Below, in pieces: positions 8,463 through 17,754 of a stretch of 64,000 nucleotides of DNA (position 1 is the stretch's first letter; every line of letters begins with the position of its first letter). This DNA comes from Holophagaceae bacterium (lineage in GTDB: Bacteria; Acidobacteriota; Holophagae; Holophagales; Holophagaceae): the NCBI GenBank assembly GCA_016722505.1, contig JADKJH010000007.1, positions 62,001-126,000 on the forward strand, written 5' to 3'. Under the pieces are notes generated by a model. That model was not told the origin of the DNA. It did not search any database and saw nothing but the letters and a program-made list of their open reading frames with translations. The position numbers and the translations under genes are program-made.

Positions 8463-9995
8463 CTAGTGGTGCATGGTCTTTTTGATGAATCCGGCCAATT
8501 CGTTTTTCATCTGTTTCAGTTCGGGTTCGTGGAGGTACATCATGTGGCCGGACTCGAAGTATTTCTGTTCGATGTGGGCCCGGTAGGCCGGCGGCAGGTT
8601 CAGATGGTCCATGGTGTATTCCGTGGCGAGAAACGGTGTGGCGAGATCCGTCAGGCCATTGAGCACCAGCACTCGCAGGTGGGGATTCGTAAGCAGGGCA
8701 TGGGTAAGGTCCGGCGTGGTGTTCACCATCGGCTGGGTCGCCGCACCCACCTTATGTTTGAAATCCCAGGCTTGGAATATGCCCTGCCCTGAGACCTGGT
8801 AGTCCTTTCCATCGCCAAACTTCAGATCCTTATGCAGGTAGTCCATGAAGGCCGCCGTGAAGGCCCCGCCCACGGCGCTTCCATGGGGATCCCAGGGCGC
8901 GCCCTCGGCCTGCGGATTCTGATTCGGGCCCGTGTACCGCGCATCGATGCGGCCCACGGTGAGCCCCTTGGCGCGCAGCAATTCCTGGCGGAAGGCGTTG
9001 GGGTTCACCCGCAGGCGAGCGGCCTTGATGTAGTCTGCGGACAACCCCGTGAAGGCATGCATTTTTTGGGCGATGGCATCCAATTCCGCATCCGTAAGGC
9101 GATCCCCTTTAAGCAAAGCTGATTGGTAGGGGCCCATCGCGAAGGCCCGCGCTTCGATCAACAGCGCGTTCAGATCATCTGGTTCCGCAGGCAGCGCATG
9201 ATGGTAGGCAGCCACTGCGGTGAAAGTCGGAAGGAAAAAGGGATAAGGCCGTTCGTTTCCAGGGGACACGAAGATGGATTCCAGATCCATGGCGACGGAC
9301 ACCAGCACCACGCCATTGAAAGCCAACCCCAGATTGGATTGCGTGTAGTCCGCTATGGCAGCGCCACGGGTGGTTCCATAGCTTTCTCCCAGCAAGTATT
9401 TCGGAGAGTTCCAGCGGCCTGCCTCACCGGTGAACTGGGCGATGAAGCGGGATACGGATTCGATATCGGGGTCCACCCCACAGAAATCCTTATCCTTGCC
9501 CTTGCTCAGCGCGGAGCTGAACCCCGTGCCCACTGGATCAATCATCACGAGATCAGAAACATCCAGCAGGCTGTCTTCGTTATCCACCATCCGGTAGGGC
9601 GCGGGTGGCGTGAACTCAGCATTGGGTGTCACCACGCGTTTGGGACCAAGGACTCCCATGTGCAGCCAGATGGACGAGGATCCTGGCCCGCCATTGAAGG
9701 CGAAGGTGATGGGCCGGGATGCGGAGTCCGTGCCATCCTTCATGTAGGCGGTGTATCCCATGCGCGCCCAAGGCTCGCTTTTGGAATCCCGCAGAATGAA
9801 TGTCCCGGCTGTGGCGGTGTAGGCTAACGGAGCCCCGCCCATGCGTAGGGTGTGATGGGTGACGGACCGCTCGGCTTTCGGTTCCGCATCCGGCTTTGCG
9901 GTCTCAGCGGGTAGGTTTTTAGGCAGTTCCTGGGCCCACAACGTAGGGGAAGCGGTGAGCATTGTGATAAGGAGCGAAAACCGTAGGCGGTGCAT
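8463..9995 (-). CDS. Secreted serine carboxypeptidase-like peptidase (S10)
   Basis: 510 residues with signal peptide MHRLRFSLLITMLTASPTLWAQ. Peptidase S10 landmarks are in order: NGGPGSSS (oxyanion region), GESYGT with nucleophile Ser near 205, LTDLATPF with Asp near 450, and GHMMYLHEP with His near 484. The length matches bacterial S10 proteins. It should act in the periplasm or outside the cell on peptides from their C-termini. It stands alone on the minus strand, facing away from the kinase gene's stop by about 100 bp. Natural substrate unknown. Confidence 0.9.
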   Translation of the reverse strand: MHRLRFSLLITMLTASPTLWAQELPKNLPAETAKPDAEPKAERSVTHHTLRMGGAPLAYTATAGTFILRDSKSEPWARMGYTAYMKDGTDSASRPITFAFNGGPGSSSIWLHMGVLGPKRVVTPNAEFTPPAPYRMVDNEDSLLDVSDLVMIDPVGTGFSSALSKGKDKDFCGVDPDIESVSRFIAQFTGEAGRWNSPKYLLGESYGTTRGAAIADYTQSNLGLAFNGVVLVSVAMDLESIFVSPGNERPYPFFLPTFTAVAAYHHALPAEPDDLNALLIEARAFAMGPYQSALLKGDRLTDAELDAIAQKMHAFTGLSADYIKAARLRVNPNAFRQELLRAKGLTVGRIDARYTGPNQNPQAEGAPWDPHGSAVGGAFTAAFMDYLHKDLKFGDGKDYQVSGQGIFQAWDFKHKVGAATQPMVNTTPDLTHALLTNPHLRVLVLNGLTDLATPFLATEYTMDHLNLPPAYRAHIEQKYFESGHMMYLHEPELKQMKNELAGFIKKTMHH

Positions 9996-10094
9996 GAAAG
10001 CTCCGAGAAATGAAGGTCAGGACTACTCTTTGATTTTCCGGCGTTCGTTCAAGCCCATCGGATCTCCAGTGAATCGTGTTGGTTGTTCATGAGG

Positions 10095-12749
10095 CTATCG
10101 CGATAGACCTTGGATTCCGGTCGCTAACACCAATCCTTTGGTGGGGTCCGCGGCAGAAACGATAAGGTGTTTTCCATCTGGCGTGAAGGCGAAGCTCTCC
10201 ACGGGCCATTCTGGATCCAGATGGATCATGCGTCGCTGGGCCGAAGTATCCCGGGTGGAGTCGAATGGCTGAGCCGCCACACCCAGGCCGCCATGGCCGT
10301 TGGGCAGGATGTAGGCGATGGTGCGGCCATCGGGGCTCCAGGCCGGCCGGAGGCCCTCTGGGATCTGGGCGGAGCAGGCTTTTCCTTCTGGAAGCGTTAC
10401 TAGGCGGATCTGGCCCTTCCAGACGCCTTCGGCGTTGTAGGCCGCGTAGCGCCCATCGGGGCTCAGCACTGGGACGCTTGTGAATCCAGAGACAACCCGC
10501 TCTCCTCCAGTTCCATCCAGGTGGATCCGCCACAACCCTGGGCTCGAAGGGCTGCCCGAGGCGTGGTAGAGCCAGGCGCCATCCAGGCTGAAATGAGGGT
10601 TCTCCGCATCGGTGCCGTAGGCGCTGACCCGGCGGGGAGCGCTGCCGTCTGCCTCGGCTCTCCAGATCTCGAAGTGGCCTGAGCGGTTGCTGCTCCACAC
10701 CAGGGCGGAACCATCGGAATTGAAAGCGGGGTCCCAGTCATCCCCTGGATCATCCGTGAGGCGCCTGACTTCATGGGTGCGCAACGAGACGGACCAAAGA
10801 TCAAGATTGCCGGAACGGTTGCTGGAGAAGGCCACCCACTCCCCCTTCGGCGAAACCACTGGCTGGCGGTCGCTGCCGCCGCCGCGGGTGAGCCAGGTGG
10901 GCGAACCACCATCCAGCGGTACATCCCGGAGACCTTGGCGCTGGGGCAGGCTGTCCAGAATGAGTCCGTCTTTTCCGATGAGATCCACACCCTGGCAGCG
11001 GTCTGGCAGCCACATGAGGGCCTTTGCAGAACTCCAGTCCAGGTAGCGCATCGAGTTGATGGGATGGCGGATGAGCTGCGCAGATTGCCCGGGCAGGGCG
11101 CCCCCAGCGCTGCTTGCCTGGGCGTACAGCAAGGTGTTTGCATCTAGCCAGACCGGAACCGAAACCCTTCCGAAAGTGCGGAACGCAGGGATCACATTGT
11201 GATTTTGTCCGTCCAGATCGAGCAGGTGGAGCGTTTGCGGGGCGCCTGCTGTTTGCGGGATTGGCACCAACACCATGCGTCGGCCGTCTGGCGAGCAACG
11301 GGGCGGCTCGAACCGTTCTGGAATCTCGGCGATGGAATGCACCTCGCTGCCATCCCGGTTGGCGAGCGCGACGGAGGTGCGGGCCGGGTTCTCGGAAAGC
11401 GTGCGCAGCAGGACCACCCGGTGCCCATCTGCGCTCCATGCGCCCTGCTGAATATCGCGGGCCACCCGCACCGGCGCCCCGCCCACTGCGCTGATCCGGT
11501 AGAGGCCCCAGGTGTCTGCTTCCCTCCTGCGGAAAAGGATCTCCGCTCCGTCTGGCGAGATTTGCGGGTAGTCGTCCCGGGGGCCTTCGGTGAGGGCTGT
11601 CTGATTGCCGCTTGCCACTTGCAGGAGCCAAATGCGCGAGGTCCCGTTCAGCTCGGACACGAAGGCGACGGTCTTCCCATCGGGAGAAGCGCTGGGAAGG
11701 CTGTCTCGTCCAGAACCACTGAGAGGGCGGAGAATAGGCAAACTGGCCGGCTTCATCCCAAAGGCCAGGTAGCCGATTCCAAGCCCCGTGGCCAGAAAAG
11801 CAAAAAGAAAGAGGGATGGCTTCAATTTTATAAAGGGTTGCTTGGGTCGGCTGGCTTCAAAGCGCACGGGTTGCGTGAGGGCCGCAGCGCTGCTGGGGAT
11901 GACTCCCTCCAGCGCGAAGGCGAGATCCTGCGCGGATTGGAACCGTTGATCAGGTTCTTTCTCCAGGCAACGCGCAAGGATCCGCTTCATGGCTGGATCA
12001 AGGCTTTCACTCAGCGTTCTATCCTCGAGGGGATCGGTGGTGAGGATCGCCGCGAGCACTTCCACCGCGGAGGGTGCGGTGTAGGCGCGCCGTCCCGTGG
12101 TCATCTCGAACAGCACCACGCCGAACGAAAAAAGATCGCTGCGGGTGTCGGCGTCGCCGCCTCGGATTTGCTCTGGGCTCATGTAGCTGAGGGTGCCCAG
12201 CAACAAGCCTTTTTCGGTGGGCGCGGCGGCTCCCAGGGCCATGGTCGCCACATCGTCAGGCTTTGGAAGGGAGAGGTTCTTCGCCAACCCGAAGTCCAGC
12301 AATTTCACCCGGCCGTCTTTCAGTAAAAACACGTTTTCAGGCTTCAGATCCCGGTGGACGATGCCTTTCGCGTGGGCTGCGGCGAGACCCCGCGCCATTT
12401 GACTGGCGACCTCCATTGTTTTGCGCAACGGCAGCGGCCCTGTGGCGATAAGGTCCCGCAGGGTTTCCCCCTCGAGCAATTCCATCACTGCGTAAACCGT
12501 GCCGCCTTCCTGGCCGAAATCGAAAATCCCGAGCACATTCGGATGTTGCAAAGCCGCCAGCGCCTTGGCCTCACGCTCGAAACGGCTCAGGGCTTTCGCA
12601 TCTTTGGCCAAGAGCTCTGGCAGCACTTTGATCGCCACGAAGCGATCGAGCTTTGGATCCTTCGCCCGATAGACTTCGCCCATGCCTCCGGCGCCAATCT
12701 GCGCGAGAATCTCGTAAGGGCCAAGTTTGGTGCCGGGTGTCAGGGACAT
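10095..12749 (-). CDS. Membrane Ser/Thr protein kinase with TolB/WD40-like propeller
   Basis: 884 residues. The N-terminal PknB-type kinase (about 10-280) has G-A-G-G-M-G-E-V-Y as the glycine loop, catalytic Lys41 in VAIKVLPE, HRDLKPENV with Asp134, and DFGLAK with Asp152. A single membrane helix follows near 312-332 (FLFAFLATGLGIGYLAFG). The extracytoplasmic part is a chain of PD40/TolB-like blades (LPSASPDGKTVAFVSE, YPQISPDGAEILFRR, NPHFSLDGAWLYHA), probably one six- or seven-bladed propeller. This architecture is common in Acidobacteriota. It ends only 9 bp from the M64 peptidase start-side gene, suggesting linked transcription. Ligand and targets unknown. Confidence 0.92.
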   Translation of the reverse strand: MSLTPGTKLGPYEILAQIGAGGMGEVYRAKDPKLDRFVAIKVLPELLAKDAKALSRFEREAKALAALQHPNVLGIFDFGQEGGTVYAVMELLEGETLRDLIATGPLPLRKTMEVASQMARGLAAAHAKGIVHRDLKPENVFLLKDGRVKLLDFGLAKNLSLPKPDDVATMALGAAAPTEKGLLLGTLSYMSPEQIRGGDADTRSDLFSFGVVLFEMTTGRRAYTAPSAVEVLAAILTTDPLEDRTLSESLDPAMKRILARCLEKEPDQRFQSAQDLAFALEGVIPSSAAALTQPVRFEASRPKQPFIKLKPSLFLFAFLATGLGIGYLAFGMKPASLPILRPLSGSGRDSLPSASPDGKTVAFVSELNGTSRIWLLQVASGNQTALTEGPRDDYPQISPDGAEILFRRREADTWGLYRISAVGGAPVRVARDIQQGAWSADGHRVVLLRTLSENPARTSVALANRDGSEVHSIAEIPERFEPPRCSPDGRRMVLVPIPQTAGAPQTLHLLDLDGQNHNVIPAFRTFGRVSVPVWLDANTLLYAQASSAGGALPGQSAQLIRHPINSMRYLDWSSAKALMWLPDRCQGVDLIGKDGLILDSLPQRQGLRDVPLDGGSPTWLTRGGGSDRQPVVSPKGEWVAFSSNRSGNLDLWSVSLRTHEVRRLTDDPGDDWDPAFNSDGSALVWSSNRSGHFEIWRAEADGSAPRRVSAYGTDAENPHFSLDGAWLYHASGSPSSPGLWRIHLDGTGGERVVSGFTSVPVLSPDGRYAAYNAEGVWKGQIRLVTLPEGKACSAQIPEGLRPAWSPDGRTIAYILPNGHGGLGVAAQPFDSTRDTSAQRRMIHLDPEWPVESFAFTPDGKHLIVSAADPTKGLVLATGIQGLSR

Positions 12750-12758
12750 GGGGTGGGG

Positions 12759-14171
12759 TCAGCGTCCAGTGTACTGTGCGATGACACCCTCGATGGCATG
12801 GCGGCAGGCCGCGCAGAAACCCACTTCGTCCCGGGTGAACATGATGCAGTCTTCTTGGCTGCGGAAGTAGCCGGTGGCCTCGTAATTGGCGCCTTCGAAA
12901 GCGCCCACTTCGCCGCTGTGGGCATCGGTTCCGAGGAGTTCAGTCTCGTGGCCACGCTCCCGGCGGAAAAGTTCCTCCATGACGGATTCAGGTTTGTTCC
13001 CGGCGCGGATGGCGCGGCGCTCCACCTGGATGCCGTGGCTGAATGCTTCGAATTCAGACTTCTTCCAGGGCGTGGGAAGCGCGAGGCCCGGGCTCAGCAA
13101 GGCGCTCCATTTCGGCTGTTTCGGATTGGCCGTGACGTTGGGCTCCCAGGGCTCGATCCTCGGCTTTCCTGTCTCCAGCACAGAATCGCTGGTGTAGTAC
13201 TCATCGGCCAGGCCCGCCAGATGGTGGCCGAATTCATGCACGAAAATGTAGGGTGAGAAGGCATTGTCGCTGGCGACAGTGCTGTAGAGCTGATGGATGC
13301 CGCCGCCGCCATAGGTGCGGCCATTCACCAGAATCTCGACAAAATCATAGGGGGCCTGGGACGCGAAATCCCGGAAGGCGCGGTTATCGGTGGTTAGGAC
13401 ATAGCGCTCGCTGCCGAAGGCGTCATAGCTGGCTCCGATGGGATTGCGCAGTTGGATGCCGGTGCTGGGCCGGGAGATTCCGCTTTTTTTCGAGGGCGGG
13501 CAGAGGCCCCACACATTGAAATCCGCCTTGTGCTCCTTGTAGGGAGATACAGCGAAAAGCAGGGCTGTAAGCCGTTTTGCATCCTTGATGAACTTGGGCC
13601 GCTCGGCGGCCGTATAGCCATCCCCAAGGATGAGAAAATCCACTTTCGAAGATGGGTCGCCGCTCTTTTGAATCACTACCCGGTCTCCTGCGCTGGGCGG
13701 TGCGGAACTGTCCACCTCCTGGGCGTTGGGATCGACATTCAGGGCCCATATTTCTTTCCATCCGTTATCCTCGGTGCGGCGGAATAAGTGGATGTCCACG
13801 GGGGCATCGGGCCTGGGAAGGCGGAACGACTCTGAAAAAGCGCGGCTTCGCTTCGCGGCTTCAGCGGTGTCCTGCCACTCGCCGAAGATGCTGGCGAAGC
13901 CCCTGGAATAGATCAAGGTGTTCGTCTTGGCGTTCCGCACTTCGAACTTGAACTTGCCGAGATTGGAATCATCCACGGGCTTGGCAGGATTTCCTGGCCA
14001 GGGAAGGGGCTCCAGTACTACGCGGTCCAGCCCAAAAGATTCCATGGTCGCCGTGCCCTGGTGCACATAATCCACCCGCAGGGTACGGGGAGGCTCGGTG
14101 GCCAACAGGAGTTGCGCCGTTATCAGGAACGGCGCAGCCAGGGTCCAAAACGCGCGGGCGGGCATCTTCAT
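12759..14171 (-). CDS. Secreted M64-family metallopeptidase (IgA-peptidase-like)
   Basis: About 470 residues from the ATG at 14171, which has a GGAG site and begins a proper signal peptide (MKMPARAFWTLAAPFLITAQ); an in-frame ATG at 14234 lacks this. The zinc motif HEFGHHLAGLADEYY near residue 313 matches M64 (HExGH followed by DEY). LGDGYTAAERPKF is the usual entry motif, and GGGGIHQLYSTVASDNAFS also fits. M64 members include Clostridium IgA protease, but most environmental members have unknown substrates, so a general secreted protease is the safe reading. It is upstream of and collinear with the kinase gene. Confidence 0.88.
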   Translation of the reverse strand: MKMPARAFWTLAAPFLITAQLLLATEPPRTLRVDYVHQGTATMESFGLDRVVLEPLPWPGNPAKPVDDSNLGKFKFEVRNAKTNTLIYSRGFASIFGEWQDTAEAAKRSRAFSESFRLPRPDAPVDIHLFRRTEDNGWKEIWALNVDPNAQEVDSSAPPSAGDRVVIQKSGDPSSKVDFLILGDGYTAAERPKFIKDAKRLTALLFAVSPYKEHKADFNVWGLCPPSKKSGISRPSTGIQLRNPIGASYDAFGSERYVLTTDNRAFRDFASQAPYDFVEILVNGRTYGGGGIHQLYSTVASDNAFSPYIFVHEFGHHLAGLADEYYTSDSVLETGKPRIEPWEPNVTANPKQPKWSALLSPGLALPTPWKKSEFEAFSHGIQVERRAIRAGNKPESVMEELFRRERGHETELLGTDAHSGEVGAFEGANYEATGYFRSQEDCIMFTRDEVGFCAACRHAIEGVIAQYTGR

Positions 14172-14281
14172 GGGAACTCCAGAAGTGGGCAGTCTCCCAT
14201 GGTGCCAGGATCCTGCCCCGCCCCTGGATTCCATGGGGGTCTAAAAAGGAAAATGTAAAAATCAGGGAAGCCGCTGCTAGC

Positions 14282-15962
14282 ATGACCCGTGTTATCACAC
14301 CCATGAGCCGCCTCCTTCTCCATATCCCTGGCCAGTCCCCGCGATTGCTGGGCCCTGAACCATTTTCATGGCGCCTCGGCCGGTCCGCGCAGAATGAGGT
14401 CGTCATCGAGGACCCCAGTTTGTCCCGGCACCACGCGCGGTTGGATTGCCAGGACGGCAAAGTCCTGATCGAGGATCTGGGCTCCCTGAATGGGACCATG
14501 GTGAACGGTGAGCGGATCAAGGGGGCCCATCCCTTGAAGTCTGGAGACCAGCTCGTCCTAGGCACCGTGTCGTTGACAGTGGGGGATGAACCGACGAGCA
14601 CCACCATGATGTCGGCGGTCCAGATTGATAAAGGCGCTAAGGAAGAATTATCCAGCGGCACCATGGTGTTCCGGGCCGCGGAGTTGCGCAGTGGTTCCTA
14701 TGGCACCGTGCATCCCGAAAACCAGGCCAAGCGATGGCTTGATGCCCTTGCGATGGTGAGCGACCTTACCCTGGAATTGGTGCAGGATGTGGCGACGGAA
14801 TTGCTTCTGGACCACCTGATGGAGAGGCTGTTCCAGTTCTTCGGGCCGGACCGCAGCGTGGTGATGCTGAAGGATACGGCCGGCGCATTGCAACCTGTCG
14901 TTGTGCGCACCAATGAATTCCTCCAGGGCAAGCCCATCAAACTGAGCCAGACCTTGGTGGATGCCGCTATGGACCGGCGCGAAGCGCTGCTGGTGAACAA
15001 TGCTTTCGATGATCCAAGGACCTCGGCCGCCGCGAGCATCGTGCGCAGCGGCATGGCCACCATCATGGTCACGCCCCTGGAGCATGAAGGACAGGTCATT
15101 GGCCTGATCTACATGGACGCCAAAGCCTACCGCGAACCCTTCACCGAAGACGACCTGCGTCTCGTGACGACCCTTGCCCACATCGCTGCCGCCAAGATCC
15201 GTACTGCCCGGTTGGTGGAAGAAGTGCAGAAAAAGAAGGCCATGGATCAGGAGCTGGCCATGGCCCGCCAGATCCAACAGAAACTGCTGCCAGAGAAGGA
15301 TCCCATCGTGCCGGGCTGGGAGTTGTACGGCTCCAATGAGGCCTCGAGGCAAGTCTCGGGAGACCTCTACGGCTACTGGCCCAGGCCAGACGGCAAAATG
15401 TATGTGGCCATTGCCGACGTCAGTGGCAAGGGGATGGGGCCGGGCCTGATGATGGCGGCCTTCACGGCCTATATGAACGCCTGGGCTGAAATCATGCTTC
15501 CCCCATCCGAACTGGCCACGCGCATTTCGGGCGCTCTAGGCCTGCACACGGCCAAAAACCGATTCATAACGGCTATTTTCCTGCTGTTGGATCCGACCTC
15601 GGGCAAGATCCAATTCACCAATGCCGGCCACAATCCCGGCCTGTTGTTGAAGGCTGATGGCAGCGAGGAGGAGTTGGGTTCCCATGGGATGCCCTTGGCG
15701 ATGCTGGTGGGCACGCCCTATGGCCAGGACGAGCGGACGCTGGCGGTTGGTGATGTGCTTGCCCTCTATACCGATGGCATCACCGAAGCCCAGAATCCCG
15801 CAGGCATTGATTTCGATATGGTGGGCATCCAAAACGCCGTGACCACGCATAAAGGCAAGCCTCTGCCGCTTGTCGGAGAAGAAATCCACCGCGCGTTGGA
15901 TCGGCACACCGCGGCGCCCCTTGGCGGACGACCGCACCCTGGTGCTGGTGCGACGGCGCTAA
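14282..15962 (+). CDS. FHA-GAF-PP2C (SpoIIE-type) phosphatase, frameshifted near 3' end
   Basis: About 559 residues when repaired. FHA domain 24-90 (WRLGRSAQNEVVIEDPSLSR, the phosphothreonine-binding GR..S..H pattern), GAF domain about 145-310, a short coiled coil (EEVQKKKAMDQELAMARQIQ), then an RsbU/SpoIIE PP2C domain (VSGDLYGYW, IADVSGKGMGPGL, NAGHNPGLLL, LYTDGITEAQN). The family ends in the ADDRTLVLVRR motif; here it is read only after removing one base from the C run 15917-15920, giving a stop at 15960-15962. As written the frame runs on with an unrelated tail to 16009. Likely counteracts serine/threonine kinases or drives a partner-switch pathway. The start could be 14282 or the in-frame ATG at 14303. 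Confidence 0.88.
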
Positions 15963-16034
15963 GACACGCTCTGAGAGCAGACAATCCGCCCATCCGTCCA
16001 ATGCCCTAGAATGGGTTAAGCGGAGATTGCCATT

Positions 16035-16361
16035 ATGCTCACACCCAAACAACGCCAGTACCTGAAGGGCGAAGCCCACCACCTGAAGCCCGTCGTCCAC
16101 ATCGGCAAGGGTGGCGTGACGCCAGCGCTGGTTTCGGAACTGGACATCATGCTGGACAGCCTGGAACTGGTGAAGATCAAACTCAACCAGAACACCTTTG
16201 AAGATGAACAGACCGTCATTGATGCCCTACGCGGGAAAATCGAAGGCTTGGAGCATGTTTGGAGTATCGGGAAGACTTTGCTGTTTTTTCGGCCAAGTCG
16301 AACGAAAGCGACGAAATATCCTCTAAGAGCGTCGAAAGAGGTGCCCAGTAAGGAATCCTGA
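16035..16361 (+). CDS. yhbY: YhbY-like CRM-domain RNA-binding protein
   Basis: 108 residues. The CRM fold is clear: LTPKQRQYLKGEAHHLKPVV then HIGKGGVTPALVSELD, where the GxxG-like GKGGV loop binds RNA, and LVKIKLNQN. E. coli YhbY (97 residues) associates with pre-50S particles, so a role in ribosome assembly is likely. The C-terminal dozen residues are basic and not conserved. It lies 72 bp after the repaired phosphatase stop. Confidence 0.9.
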   Translation: MLTPKQRQYLKGEAHHLKPVVHIGKGGVTPALVSELDIMLDSLELVKIKLNQNTFEDEQTVIDALRGKIEGLEHVWSIGKTLLFFRPSRTKATKYPLRASKEVPSKES

Positions 16362-16529
16362 GTCCTGGCCCATTGCCTTGGGAAGTCGGCAAAAGGCACC
16401 TTGTGGGTTTAATGATTTTGCCCGGTATCACTAGGTCCGGGTTTACTGGGTCGGCCTGGATGGAGAATTTCACTCTTGTTGCCGTGTGCTCTGGGTTTGC
16501 ATAATGGTTATTTAATATGAGTTATTAAG

Positions 16530-17159
16530 GTGCTGAATATGATTTCATTTCTAGGATATCTCGCGGCAGTGTTTCTTGCTGTAGCCCTTCTCGTAACACG
16601 TGCATTGTGGTTTCGATGGATCAATCTATTGGGAAATATTACTTTTATATTATATGGCGTCTCAATTCATGCATTTCCTGTTGTCATCACAAATAGTGTT
16701 CTATTATTAATCAATATAATTCAACTAGCCAAACTCTATTCACGAAAGGAACATTTCGAATTCGTCCAGGTCCACACAGGAGATGAGATTGTCGGAAGTT
16801 TCATTCGGTTCTATAGGAAAGATCTTGCAAAGTATTTTCCTGATTTTCAGCCCTCCGATAATACGGGGCGGATTTGTTTCATGGTCCTGCGCGACCTGAC
16901 CATCGCCAATCTCTTTGTTGCGCATGTGGCAGAGGAAGGAACCATCAATGTGGAGATCAATTACACCGTTCCGCAATACCGTGACTACAAAGTGGGCAAA
17001 TTTATTTTTGATGAAGGAAGTGATTATCTGAAAGCGCACGGCGTTCACACCATCCGCACACGGTCCTATCTAAGCGAGCATACGGAATTCCTGAAACGGA
17101 TGGGATTCACCTGCGTCCTGAAGGACGGCGAAGCCTATTTCGAGAAGAAAATCGCCTAA
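16530..17159 (+). CDS. Small membrane protein with GNAT-like C-terminal domain
   Basis: 209 residues. Residues 1-70 hold two or three hydrophobic helices (FLGYLAAVFLAVALLVTRAL; ILYGVSIHAFPVVITNSVLL), resembling YgjV-type inner-membrane proteins. Residues 80-207 resemble an N-acyltransferase fold: GRICFMVLRDLTIANLFVA, then NVEINYTVPQYRDYKVGKF (the usual position of the acetyl-CoA loop) and FLKRMGFTC near the end, a classic GNAT terminus. No perfect Q/R-x-x-G-x-A loop is seen, so catalysis is unproven. The 5' part is AT-rich compared with its neighbours, a possible sign of transfer. Ends 20 bp from the convergent cyclo-ligase. Confidence 0.65.
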   Translation: MLNMISFLGYLAAVFLAVALLVTRALWFRWINLLGNITFILYGVSIHAFPVVITNSVLLLINIIQLAKLYSRKEHFEFVQVHTGDEIVGSFIRFYRKDLAKYFPDFQPSDNTGRICFMVLRDLTIANLFVAHVAEEGTINVEINYTVPQYRDYKVGKFIFDEGSDYLKAHGVHTIRTRSYLSEHTEFLKRMGFTCVLKDGEAYFEKKIA

Positions 17160-17179
17160 GCGCGACCTTTGGTTTTTTG

Positions 17180-17740
17180 TCATTCCCGCAGGTCACGGAT
17201 GCGCTTCTCGGTGCAAAGCCAGTCCACGGGCAGATCGTGAGGGTCTTCAGGAATGTGGTCCACGATCTGCAATTCAAAACCGACGCCCATCACGATCATG
17301 TCCGGTGTGACATGGTCCAACAGCGCATCGTAGTAGCCGCCGCCATAGCCAACGCGGTATCCCCGGTCGTCAAAGGCCAGGCCTGGGACCAGCAGAAGCT
17401 GGGCGGGTGGATCGAAGTTCGGGGCGTAGTGCGGTTCCATCAGGCCCCAGCAGCCCGGTTCCAGAGGCTCCATGCCCCATGCGAGACGGGGTGGCGAGGA
17501 TGACACGACTCTGGGGAAATAGAAATTCCAATCCGGGCGCGCGCTGGCCAGTCCCCGCAAATCCACCTCTGAATTCACTGGCCAGAAAGCCGCGACGCGA
17601 TGGATGCGCCGGCTGACACAAAACCGCTGAAGAGACGCGCAGATGAGCGAGGAACATCGCTGGTGCTCATCCTCTGAAAGGCCATCCCGCAAGGCCCGGA
17701 TCCGTGCCCGCAGCTCAGGCTTCAAATCCATCTGCGTCAT
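17180..17740 (-). CDS. ygfA: 5-formyltetrahydrofolate cyclo-ligase
   Basis: 186 residues, standard length. LRARIRALRDGLS is the N-terminal signature with basic ATP-contact residues. VPGLAFDDRGYRVGYGGGYYDALL is the ATP/folate-binding motif near residue 125. It converts 5-formyl-THF to 5,10-methenyl-THF using ATP, in the cytoplasm. It begins 14 bp after the mqnE stop on the same strand, probably one transcript. Confidence 0.93.
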   Translation of the reverse strand: MTQMDLKPELRARIRALRDGLSEDEHQRCSSLICASLQRFCVSRRIHRVAAFWPVNSEVDLRGLASARPDWNFYFPRVVSSSPPRLAWGMEPLEPGCWGLMEPHYAPNFDPPAQLLLVPGLAFDDRGYRVGYGGGYYDALLDHVTPDMIVMGVGFELQIVDHIPEDPHDLPVDWLCTEKRIRDLRE

Positions 17741-17754
17741 CAGCGCGTTCCTGG

